Positions 56,097 through 64,000 of a stretch of DNA of 64,000 nt are shown here, piece after piece. A program made the position numbers and the translations under genes. The notes under the pieces are model-generated. The model was given only the letters and a program-made list of their open reading frames with translations. It was not told the DNA's origin and did not search any database. Positions within the stretch are counted from its first letter, which is position 1. Each line of letters begins with the position of its first letter. Source of the stretch: Mesorhizobium wenxiniae (lineage in GTDB: Bacteria > Pseudomonadota > Alphaproteobacteria > Rhizobiales > Rhizobiaceae); NCBI RefSeq assembly GCF_002284535.1, contig NZ_NPKH01000011.1, forward strand, positions 137,115-201,114, given 5' to 3'.

Positions 56097-56672
56097 CTAT
56101 CCCCTTCTACCTGTAAGCGTCATGTCGAAGTCGACGACGTTCGAATAGATCGGCGTGCCGACATCCATGCCGTAGCGCGACCGCAGCACCTTGCCGGTGA
56201 CATGGAATCTGATCGTGCCCGCCTTGAGGCCGGCGAGCTCGGCGGTGAACTTTTCCGGAAAAGTCTTGCCGCGCGCCGTCAGACGGCCGGTGACAAGGGC
56301 TGACGTGTCGCCGGTGCGTTTCACGCTGGTCGAGCGGAACTGGATTTCCGGATTGTTGGCTGCGTCGAACACCGCGTCGGAGCGAAGGAAGGCGTCGACG
56401 CGGCGCTGGCCGGTGCCGACGCTTTCGGGAAAGATCGTGATATTGACCTGGGAGCGCCCGATATTGCTGTTGTCGATGCGGATGCTGCCCTTGAAGCGGG
56501 CGAAGGCGCCGGCGAGCCCGCCGCCGCCGGCCTTGCCGACGGAGAAACGGATGCTGGAACCGACCGGGCTGATCGTGTAGCTGCCGGCAGCGTCGCTGAG
56601 CGCCACCGCCGCGAAAACAGGCACGGCAAGGCAAGCGGCGACCGCCGCAAATCCGAAGATGCGCGCAACCAT
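56097..56672 (-). CDS. YceI-family periplasmic protein
   Basis: A 191-residue protein with a signal peptide (MVARIFGFAAVAACLAVPVFA) and a lipocalin-like YceI domain (SYTISPVGSSIRFSVGKAGG, FKGSIRID, DAFLRSDAVFDAANNPEIQFRS, VTGRLTARGKT). YceI proteins bind isoprenoid or quinone-like molecules and often lie next to cytochrome b561 genes, as here. The start at 56672 has AAGGA eight bases upstream; ATGs at 56681 and 56699 are alternatives. Confidence 0.9.
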   Translation of the reverse strand: MVARIFGFAAVAACLAVPVFAAVALSDAAGSYTISPVGSSIRFSVGKAGGGGLAGAFARFKGSIRIDNSNIGRSQVNITIFPESVGTGQRRVDAFLRSDAVFDAANNPEIQFRSTSVKRTGDTSALVTGRLTARGKTFPEKFTAELAGLKAGTIRFHVTGKVLRSRYGMDVGTPIYSNVVDFDMTLTGRRG

Positions 56673-56740
56673 GGGCGTCATCCTTTTTGGAGGCAACACT
56701 TTTTAGCGCCCTCGCCCCACCAACGAATGAGCCGCTCACT

Positions 56741-57318
56741 CTATTCCGCGTTGTGATCCGACGAAGGCGCGATCATGCGCGTCAGCACCGTGTCCTTCAG
56801 CCAAAAATGATGGCGCAGCGCCGCGGCGAAATGCAGGGCGACAAGTCCGATGCCGGCATAGGCGAGATACCAATGCGCCGACGTCCAGAAGCTTTCCGCC
56901 GGGTCCGATTCCGCGAGTGGCAGGTCCGGCATGACGAACAGGTTGAACGGCACGCTCGGGATCTCCAGCATCGACACCGACACCAGCGCCCAGCCGGACA
57001 GGGGCAGCGCGAGCTGAAACACGTAGAGCGCGAATGGACGAGCGGCGCTGTCCGGCGCTCGAAGCGTCCGACCGAGCGTGGCAGCGCCGGCACCGCATTG
57101 CCGAGCCGCCAGGCAATGCGCAGGATCACCAGGCCGAGCAGCAGGAAACCGAAAGATTTGTGCAGTTGGATCAGCTCGAAGGCGGTGCGCTGGCTGGATA
57201 CCCGCATCATGACTAAGCCGAGCGCGAACTGGCCGATGAAGATCGCGGCGATCAGCCAATGGAGGACGATCGCCGACCAGCCATAGCGGGTCGTAGTGTT
57301 TGTGATCCATGCCGGCAT
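56741..57318 (-). pseudogene. Cytochrome b561, frameshifted
   Basis: The first frame gives MPAWITNTTTRYGWSAIVLH, IGQFALGLVMM and LHKSFGFLLLGLVILRIAWR, the first two spans with haem histidines. Near 57045, after RFERR, the reading continues in the next frame: FALYVFQLALPLSGWALVS and FWTSAHWYLAYAGIGLVALHFAAALRHHF. Together they form one complete four-helix cytochrome b561 of about 190 residues. A single-base change or sequence error separates the halves. It is the natural partner of the adjacent yceI. Confidence 0.82.
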
Positions 57319-57346
57319 TGTCGGTGAACGGCTACGAGCTCGGCTT

Positions 57347-58230
57347 TCATCCGGTCATCTTGAAGAAATCGACAAAGGCCCTGAGCGACGGCCGCATCTG
57401 GCGGCGGCTCGGATAGTAGACGAAGAAACCGTCGAAGGGCGGGCACCAGTCCTCCAGCACGCGAATGAGCTTGCCGTCGGCAATGCCATCGCGAACATAA
57501 TCCTCGAACACGAAGGCAAGGCCGGCGCCGTCGCATTGGCGATCAGATGGTCCTCGTCGAGGATCAGCGGCCCTTGCACCGCCAGCTCGATCTCCTCTCC
57601 GTCCTTCTCGAATTCCCAGCGGTAGAGGATGCCGCTGGAGAAGCGGAAGCGGAGGCAGCGGTGACCGGCAAGATCGTACGGATGGCGCGGCCTGGGCATG
57701 GTCGCGAAATAGGATGGCGCGCCGACGACGGCGCCGCAAAGATTTGGCCCGATGCGCACCGCGATCATGTCGCGCTGCAGGCTCTCGCCGAGCCGGACGC
57801 CGGCGTCGAAGCCGCCTTCGACCACATCGGTGAAGCGGTCTTCGATGACGATCTCCAGCGCGATGTCGGGATAGGCCGATGCAAAGGCACCGAGCCGCGG
57901 CGTCAGCGCCAGGTGGGCAGCGGTGCGCGGCACAGTCAGCCTTAGATTGCCAGCCGGCCGGTCGCGCGCCTCGACCGCCGATTCCAGCGCGAGATCGATT
58001 TCCGACAGCGCCGGCCTCAACCGCTCGAGCAGCTGCGCGCCTGCCTCAGTCGGGGCGACGCTGCGCGTGCTGCGCGCCAGGAGCCGGACGCCAAGACGCG
58101 CTTCCAGGCTGGAAACCGCATGGCTGACTGCGGAGGGCGCAATGGCCAGTTCCCTGGCCGCGCCACGAAAGCTGCCGCACTGGGCGACGGTTGCTAACAC
58201 TGCAAGCTGTGAGAGGTGAGTTCGGTTCAT
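57347..58230 (-). pseudogene. LysR-family regulator, frameshifted near C terminus
   Basis: An intact DNA-binding domain (LSQLAVLATVAQCGSFRGAARE, AIAPSAVSHAVSSLEARLGVRLL) and most of the substrate domain (VPRTAAHLALTPRLGAFASAYP, GLRLGESLQRDM-like) read in one frame from the ATG at 58230. Near 57535, after LIANA, the family-like ending GAGLAFVFEDYVRDGIADG to VDFFKMTG continues in the next frame. One base is missing or two are extra. It is divergent from an aldo/keto reductase gene, its likely target. Confidence 0.8.
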
Positions 58231-58326
58231 TGATCTGTTTTTTAGAACAGCCCGTGCGAATGAGAGCCGATTATCGAACGCGGTGCAAGACGCTATTTCC
58301 GTCGCATCACAACAAGGAGAGGCGTA

Positions 58327-59322
<996 letters not shown>

Positions 59323-59342
59323 ACACCGGCCGAATGAAAATT

Positions 59343-59368
59343 AGAAGGGGCGCTCCAGCGCCCCTTCT
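59343..59368. terminator. Bidirectional terminator between aldo/keto reductase and pheT
   Basis: AGAAGGGGCGCT and AGCGCCCCTTCT form a perfect 12-base-pair stem with a two-base centre, followed by TTGTTT on the plus strand. It separates the convergent aldo/keto reductase and pheT genes. Confidence 0.88.
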
Positions 59369-59385
59369 TTGTTTCCAAATCCGAT

Positions 59386-61794
59386 TTATGCCCGCAGCAC
59401 TCCGCCGGTCTGCTTGTTCACATTCTCGACGATGCGCTTTGCCAGCGTCTCGAAATCCTCGTCGGTCAGCGTCTTATCGACCGGCTGGATCGACACTTCG
59501 ATGGCGATCGATTTCTTGGCCGCGCCGAGCGATGCCCCTTCGAACACATCGAAGACCGAGACATTGGTGATCAGCTTCCTGTCGGCGGCAAGGGCGGCGC
59601 GGGTCAGCGTGCCGGCTTCGACCGCTTTGTCGACGACGAAGGCGAAATCGCGCTTGACCGCCTGGAAGGCAGACAGTTCCAGCTTCGGTTTCGTCCGCGT
59701 CGGCTTGGCCTTCGGCTCGGGTACGGCGTCGACGAAGACCTCGAAGCCGCAGAGCGGCCCGGAGACGTCCAGTTTCTCCAGGGTCTTAGGGTGGAATTCG
59801 CCGAACGTTCCCAAGATGACTTTAGGTCCGAGCTTGATCGTGCCGGAACGGCCGGGATGATACCAGGCCGGGCCGCCGGCCTCGATCTGCAGCCGCTCGA
59901 CCGGCGCGCCGCAGGCTTCGAGTGCTGCGATCGCGTCGGCCTTGGCGTCGAAAACGCCGACCGGACCGGCATTGCCGGCCCAATGACGGCCGGAGCCTTC
60001 GAGCTTGGCCGTGCCGCGCCGAACGCCGGCGGCGACGCGTCGCTGCTGGTCGGCCGCATCGCCCTCATAGGTGCCCGATACTTCGAACAGCGCGACATCG
60101 CCGATGCCCTTGTCGGCATTGCGCTGCGCGGCGGCGATCAGGCCCGGCAGCAACGACGGCCGCATGTCGGACATGTCGGCGGCGATCGGATTGGCGAGCT
60201 TGAGTGATGTCTCGCCGCCGCCGAACAGTTCGGCATGTTTTGCCGGAATGAACGACCAGGTGACCGCCTCCATCATGCCGCGCACCGCCAGCGCCCGCTT
60301 GGCGGCGCGGGTGCGGATCTGCAGCGTGGTCAGGATCTTGGCATTGACGGCATCATGCGCGCCGAGCGGCTGCGGCGCGATATTGTCGATGCCGTGGATG
60401 CGCATGACTTCCTCGACCAGATCGGCCTTGCCATCGACATCCGGCCGCCAGGATGGCACGGCGACATTGATGACATCACCCACGCCTTCCGGTTTGAAGC
60501 CGAGGCGCGAAAGGATGGCGAGACTCCCGTCCCTGGGCACCTCGATGCCGGTCAGCCGCTTCACTTCTGACAACGGGAAGGAAACGATCTTCTCGACATG
60601 GCCGGCATAGCCGACGACTTCGGTTTCGGTCGGCGTCCCGCCGCAGAAATCCAGCACCAGCTTGGTGGCCAGTTCCACCCCGGGCACCATGAATTCAGGG
60701 TCGACGCCGCGCTCGAACCGGTAACGCGCATCGCTGATGATGCCTAGCGTCCTGCCGGTGCGCGCGGTGGTGATCGGATCCCAAAGTGCGGATTCGATCA
60801 GCACGTCGGTGGTGTTCTCGTCGCAGCCGGAATGCTCGCCGCCCATGATGCCGGCGATCGATTCGACGCCGTCCTCGTCTGCTATGACGCACATGTCAGG
60901 CGTCAGCGTGTATTCGCGCCCGTCGAGGGCGAGTACCTTTTCGCCATCGCTGGCCCGCCGCACGGTGAGGTTGCCGGCGACCTTGTTGGCGTCGAACACA
61001 TGCAGGGGCCGGGCGCGGTCGAAGGTGACGTAGTTGGTGATGTCAACCAGCGCGCTGATCGGTCTCAGCCCAATGGCGATCAGCCGCTGCTGCAGCCATT
61101 TCGGCGACGGGCCGTTTTTCACGCCGCGCACCAGCCTGAGCGCGAAACCCGGGCAGAGCTCCGGTGCTTCGATCTTCACCTTGACCGGGCACATGCCGTC
61201 GCCGGCATGCGGCATGATCGCCCCGCCGACGAGGCGGCCGAGCCCGCTTGCCGCCAGATCGCGGGCGATGCCATAGACGCTGGTCGCGTCCGGACGGTTC
61301 GGCGTCAAATTGATCTCTATGACCGGATCGTCGAGATGCGCGTAGGCGGCGTAGCTGGTGCCAATAGGCGCGTCGGCGGGCAGGTCGATGATGCCGGAAT
61401 GCTCTTCGGAAAGCTCGAGCTCGCGCTCGGAGCACATCATGCCATGACTTTCGACACCCCTGATCTTGCCGACCGCCAGCGTCACGTCGATCCCGGGAAT
61501 ATAGGTGCCGGGTGCTGCAAAGGCGCCGATCAGGCCAGCGCGGGCGTTGGGCGCACCGCAGACGACCTGCACCGGGGCCTTGCCGTCGCCGGTATCGACC
61601 GTCAGCACGCGCAGCCGGTCGGCGTCGGGATGCTGCACCGCCGTCAGCACCTTGGCGATGACGAACGGCTTCAGGCTCGACCTGTCATCGACATGCTCGA
61701 CTTCGAGGCCGATCGAGGTCAACCGCTCGACGATCTCGGCCAGCGAGGCGTCGGTCTCGAGATGATCCTTGAGCCAGGAGAGGGTGAGTTTCAT
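59386..61794 (-). CDS. pheT: Phenylalanyl-tRNA synthetase beta subunit
   Basis: An 802-residue subunit with the standard order of domains: N-terminal [20 protein letters not shown], the tRNA-binding (EMAP) domain at about 40-150 ([20 protein letters not shown]), the B3/B4 editing domain, B5, the catalytic-like core ([29 protein letters not shown]) and the C-terminal anticodon-binding ferredoxin-like domain ([33 protein letters not shown]). It pairs with PheS to charge tRNA-Phe. The ATG at 61794 fits the family N terminus. Confidence 0.96.
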   Translation of the reverse strand: MKLTLSWLKDHLETDASLAEIVERLTSIGLEVEHVDDRSSLKPFVIAKVLTAVQHPDADRLRVLTVDTGDGKAPVQVVCGAPNARAGLIGAFAAPGTYIPGIDVTLAVGKIRGVESHGMMCSERELELSEEHSGIIDLPADAPIGTSYAAYAHLDDPVIEINLTPNRPDATSVYGIARDLAASGLGRLVGGAIMPHAGDGMCPVKVKIEAPELCPGFALRLVRGVKNGPSPKWLQQRLIAIGLRPISALVDITNYVTFDRARPLHVFDANKVAGNLTVRRASDGEKVLALDGREYTLTPDMCVIADEDGVESIAGIMGGEHSGCDENTTDVLIESALWDPITTARTGRTLGIISDARYRFERGVDPEFMVPGVELATKLVLDFCGGTPTETEVVGYAGHVEKIVSFPLSEVKRLTGIEVPRDGSLAILSRLGFKPEGVGDVINVAVPSWRPDVDGKADLVEEVMRIHGIDNIAPQPLGAHDAVNAKILTTLQIRTRAAKRALAVRGMMEAVTWSFIPAKHAELFGGGETSLKLANPIAADMSDMRPSLLPGLIAAAQRNADKGIGDVALFEVSGTYEGDAADQQRRVAAGVRRGTAKLEGSGRHWAGNAGPVGVFDAKADAIAALEACGAPVERLQIEAGGPAWYHPGRSGTIKLGPKVILGTFGEFHPKTLEKLDVSGPLCGFEVFVDAVPEPKAKPTRTKPKLELSAFQAVKRDFAFVVDKAVEAGTLTRAALAADRKLITNVSVFDVFEGASLGAAKKSIAIEVSIQPVDKTLTDEDFETLAKRIVENVNKQTGGVLRA

Positions 61795-61796
61795 GA

Positions 61797-62216
61797 CTAT
61801 GTTCCGTCTGATGGTCTGGGCACGCTGGTCTTCAAATGGCGCGGCAAGTCGTCCGGCATGTGCAGGAAGGGCAGTTGCTCGCGCACATGGGCATGGTGCG
61901 TCGGTTTGAAATAGGCCGGCATGTCCATGGCGCCGAGCACGAAATAGATATGGTCGGCCAGCCGCTCGTCGACATAGGCGATCGGCGAGCCGCAGACGCC
62001 GCAAAAGGAGCGCGTCACCGACCCGTTCTCGAACATCTTCAGCGCCTTGCCCGTGAAGGCGACCTGCTCGGTGATGAAGCCGACGAAAGCCGACACCGGC
62101 GCGCCGCTGGCCCGCCGGCAATCGCCGCAATGGCAATAGCTGACATGGTGCGGTTCGGCCGAAGCCTCGAACCGCACGGCGCCGCAACGGCAGCCGCCGG
62201 TGTGGGCCGCTGTCAT
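61797..62216 (-). CDS. GFA/CENP-V-family protein between pheS and pheT
   Basis: A 139-residue zinc protein of the glutathione-dependent formaldehyde-activating (GFA) fold. Zinc cysteines are in [24 protein letters not shown] and [11 protein letters not shown]. The family includes S-hydroxymethylglutathione-related enzymes and many of unknown role. It sits inside the usually compact pheST operon, overlapping pheS by four bases and ending two bases before pheT, so it is co-transcribed with them. Confidence 0.9.
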   Translation of the reverse strand: MTAAHTGGCRCGAVRFEASAEPHHVSYCHCGDCRRASGAPVSAFVGFITEQVAFTGKALKMFENGSVTRSFCGVCGSPIAYVDERLADHIYFVLGAMDMPAYFKPTHHAHVREQLPFLHMPDDLPRHLKTSVPRPSDGT

Positions 62217-63298
62217 GCGCTCAAGCCCCCGAATAGCGTCGGCATGTCGAGCGGCCGGAAGCCGTAATGCGACAGCCAGCGCACATCGGCGTCGAAGAAG
62301 GCGCGCAGGTCCGGCATGCCGTATTTCAGCATGGCGATGCGGTCGATGCCCATGCCCCAGGCAAAGCCCTGATACTCGTCAGGATCGAGCCCACCGTAGC
62401 GGAGCACGTTGGGGTGGACCATGCCGCAGCCGAGGATCTCCATCCAGTCGGAGCCTTCGCCGAAGCGCACCTCGCCCGGCCGCGAACGGTCGCACTGGAT
62501 GTCCACCTCCATGCTGGGTTCGGTGAACGGGAAGAAGGACGGCCGGAAGCGCATCTTGACCTGCGGCACCTCGAAGAAGGCCTTGCAGAACTCCTCCAGC
62601 ACCCATTTCATGTTGGCGACATTGGCCGTCTTGTCGATCACCAGTCCCTCGACCTGATGGAACATCGGCGAATGGGTGGCATCGGAGTCCTGCCGGTAGG
62701 TTTTTCCGGGGATGACGATGCGGATCGGCGGCTTCTGCACCTCCATGGTGCGGATCTGCACCGGAGAGGTGTGGGTGCGTAAAAGCTTGCGCTCGCCCTT
62801 CTCGTCCGGCTGGAAGAAGAAGGTGTCGTGCATCTCGCGCGCCGGATGGCCTTCGGGGAAATTCAGCGCCGTGAAATTGTAATAGTCGGTCTCGATATCG
62901 GGGCCTTCGGCGATGGCAAAGCCGAGGTCGCCGAAGATCGCGGCAATCTCGTCGCTGACCTGGCTAATCGGATGGATGCGGCCGCGCTCGGCCGGCGATT
63001 GCCGCACCGGCAGCGTCACATCGACCTTTTCCGCCGCGAGCCGTGCCGCGATCGCCACGTCCTTCAGCTCGGCGCGGCGCGCGGTAAGTGCCTCGGTGAC
63101 GCGGGTCTTGAGGCCGTTGATAGCCGGGCCTTTAATCTGGCGCTCTTCTGCGCTCATCGAGCCGAGCGTCTTCAGCATTTCTGAGACCGAGCCCTTCTTG
63201 CCGAGCGCTGAAACACGCACGGCTTCGATCGCGGCCTCGTCGGCGGCCGACGCGATGTCGTTCATCAGGGAATTTTCGAGGGTTTCCATGTCACTCAT
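62213..63298 (-). CDS. pheS: Phenylalanyl-tRNA synthetase alpha subunit
   Basis: A 361-residue class II synthetase catalytic subunit. An N-terminal coiled-coil (about 1-85, [22 protein letters not shown]) that binds tRNA precedes the catalytic domain with motif 2 ([20 protein letters not shown]), [22 protein letters not shown] strands and motif 3 ([16 protein letters not shown]). It activates phenylalanine in the alpha2-beta2 complex with PheT. A terminator separates it from rplT. Confidence 0.96.
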   Translation of the reverse strand: MSDMETLENSLMNDIASAADEAAIEAVRVSALGKKGSVSEMLKTLGSMSAEERQIKGPAINGLKTRVTEALTARRAELKDVAIAARLAAEKVDVTLPVRQSPAERGRIHPISQVSDEIAAIFGDLGFAIAEGPDIETDYYNFTALNFPEGHPAREMHDTFFFQPDEKGERKLLRTHTSPVQIRTMEVQKPPIRIVIPGKTYRQDSDATHSPMFHQVEGLVIDKTANVANMKWVLEEFCKAFFEVPQVKMRFRPSFFPFTEPSMEVDIQCDRSRPGEVRFGEGSDWMEILGCGMVHPNVLRYGGLDPDEYQGFAWGMGIDRIAMLKYGMPDLRAFFDADVRWLSHYGFRPLDMPTLFGGLSA

Positions 63299-63325
63299 GT
63301 TTCAGGCCCGATTGGAGGCAAAGAA

Positions 63326-63356
63326 AAACCCGCGCCAGCCCTGCCAGCGCGGGTTT
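63326..63356 (-). terminator. Terminator between rplT and pheS
   Basis: AAACCCGCGC and GCGCGGGTTT form a ten-base-pair stem with an 11-base loop. On the minus strand the 3' arm ends in TTTTTCTTT, which is a good terminator for the rpmI-rplT transcript upstream of pheS. Confidence 0.88.
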
Positions 63357-63393
63357 CCCAAATCAAGTGTCGAAGTGCTTGGGAAGGCGCTGG

Positions 63394-63795
63394 TTAGGCT
63401 ACAGCGCTTTCAAAAGCGTTCGGTGTGGTGTTCTTGAGGTATTCGAGCGCGACCTTGGCCTTGGCCACAAGTGCGGCAAATGCCTGCGGCTCGTGGATGG
63501 CCATGTCCGACAGGATCTTGCGATCGATCTCGATGCCGGCCTTGTTGAGACCGTCAATGAAGCGGCCATAGGTCAGGCCATGCTCGTGGGTGGCGGCATT
63601 GATGCGCTGGATCCAGAGGGCGCGGAACGAACGCTTGCGGTTCTTGCGGTCGCGGTAGGCGTACTGCAGCGACTTTTCCACCGCCTGCTTGGCGATGCGA
63701 ATCGTGTTCTTGCGGCGGCCATAAAAACCCTTGGCGGCTTTCAGGACCTTTTTGTGCTTGGCGTGCGAAGTGACGCCTCTTTTTACGCGTGCCAT
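63394..63795 (-). CDS. rplT: 50S ribosomal protein L20
   Basis: A 133-residue basic protein with the complete L20 sequence: [60 protein letters not shown] and a C-terminal globular part ([20 protein letters not shown]). It binds 23S rRNA early in 50S assembly. It follows rpmI on the minus strand, as in most bacteria, with an AAGGAGA site before the ATG. Confidence 0.97.
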   Translation of the reverse strand: MARVKRGVTSHAKHKKVLKAAKGFYGRRKNTIRIAKQAVEKSLQYAYRDRKNRKRSFRALWIQRINAATHEHGLTYGRFIDGLNKAGIEIDRKILSDMAIHEPQAFAALVAKAKVALEYLKNTTPNAFESAVA

Positions 63796-63833
63796 GTCAT
63801 GATCTCCTTAAAACGTTGTCCAGACCGAATGCC

Positions 63834-64000
63834 TTAGAGGCCGTTCGGCAGAAAATTCTTGATGACCTTCTTGCCATCCGGTTCAGCCAGAACCATCGTG
63901 CCGCGGGCATTTCGAATGAACTTGTTGGAACGCTTGATCATGCCGTGACGCTTGCCGGCCGCAGCCGACAGGACTTTACCGGTACCAGTGATCTTGAACC
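63834..64000 (-). CDS. rpmI: 50S ribosomal protein L35 (partial, 3' end)
   Basis: The minus strand from the window edge encodes [20 protein letters not shown], then [17 protein letters not shown] and ends in [10 protein letters not shown] and TAA at 63834. This is the C-terminal 54 residues of L35. The start codon lies beyond the window. It precedes rplT by 38 bases in the usual order. Confidence 0.95.
   Translation of the reverse strand, partial: FKITGTGKVLSAAAGKRHGMIKRSNKFIRNARGTMVLAEPDGKKVIKNFLPNGL

Noticed and set aside
54737..56116. A 459-codon plus-strand frame across the Gfo/Idh gene
   Set aside because: Antisense shadow; the minus strand holds a complete oxidoreductase and the FAD remnant.

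Overview
The window looks like a chromosomal segment of a Mesorhizobium species (Alphaproteobacteria, Hyphomicrobiales). The base composition is high in GC and coding is dense. The gene sets are typical of rhizobia: an aglEFGAK alpha-glucoside locus, xylose genes and carnitine/betaine catabolism. It also carries three tandem copies of a small secreted protein that I assign to DUF680, a family described from Mesorhizobium loti. Several rhizobial-type palindromic repeats lie between genes. The strand and species are inferred from family knowledge; no search was run.

Layout. 1-14.9 kb is a purine/ureide catabolism island: puuD (cut by the window edge), a LysR regulator, two flavin-dependent monooxygenases, the divergent operon uraH-xdhA-xdhB-xdhC, and the forward run puuE/uraD fusion - ureidoglycine aminohydrolase - allA - deaminase - CocE-type hydrolase. 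Together these take xanthine through urate, 5-hydroxyisourate, OHCU and allantoin to ureidoglycolate and glyoxylate; the allantoate amidohydrolase is not in the window. 15.1-21 kb is a peptide-type ABC transporter operon ending in a phosphodiesterase. 21.2-29.2 kb is aglR (divergent) and aglEFGAK, with two matching palindromic operators. 29.3-30.1 kb holds the three DUF680 paralogues on the minus strand.

30.65-33.4 kb has a cobalamin riboswitch followed by a Rieske glycine-betaine monooxygenase (gbcA) and its reductase (gbcB). 33.5-39.8 kb, mostly minus strand, carries a molybdopterin oxidoreductase with a flavin reductase, a frame-disrupted DegP/HtrA-like protease, an MBL hydrolase, a PPi-type phosphofructokinase and an L,D-transpeptidase. 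40-45.7 kb carries a LysE exporter, a TPR protein, xylB, a SnoaL-like protein, xylA and a small conserved-looking protein. 45.7-53.5 kb is a carnitine/gamma-butyrobetaine cluster: a GlxA/CdhR-type regulator divergent from a BKACE enzyme (CdhC), an HD-domain protein, L-carnitine dehydrogenase, acyl-CoA dehydrogenase, an ADP-forming CoA ligase and CaiD. Its expected end product, glycine betaine, is the substrate of GbcAB 14 kb upstream, so the two loci probably form one catabolic route.

53.7-59.3 kb is a decaying accessory stretch: an alpha/beta hydrolase, a FAD-dehydrogenase remnant with an internal deletion, a Gfo/Idh oxidoreductase, YceI, a frameshifted cytochrome b561, a frameshifted LysR and an aldo/keto reductase. 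59.4-64 kb is housekeeping: pheT, a GFA-family gene, pheS, rplT and the 3' end of rpmI, all on the minus strand.

The most interesting points are: a roughly 220-bp palindromic element inserted in frame inside xdhC; a B12 riboswitch in front of a betaine demethylation operon; an HD-domain protein with an oxygenase-like motif layout in the slot where pseudomonads encode the betainyl-CoA thioesterase; and a set of four apparent single-base frameshifts and one internal deletion affecting four genes.
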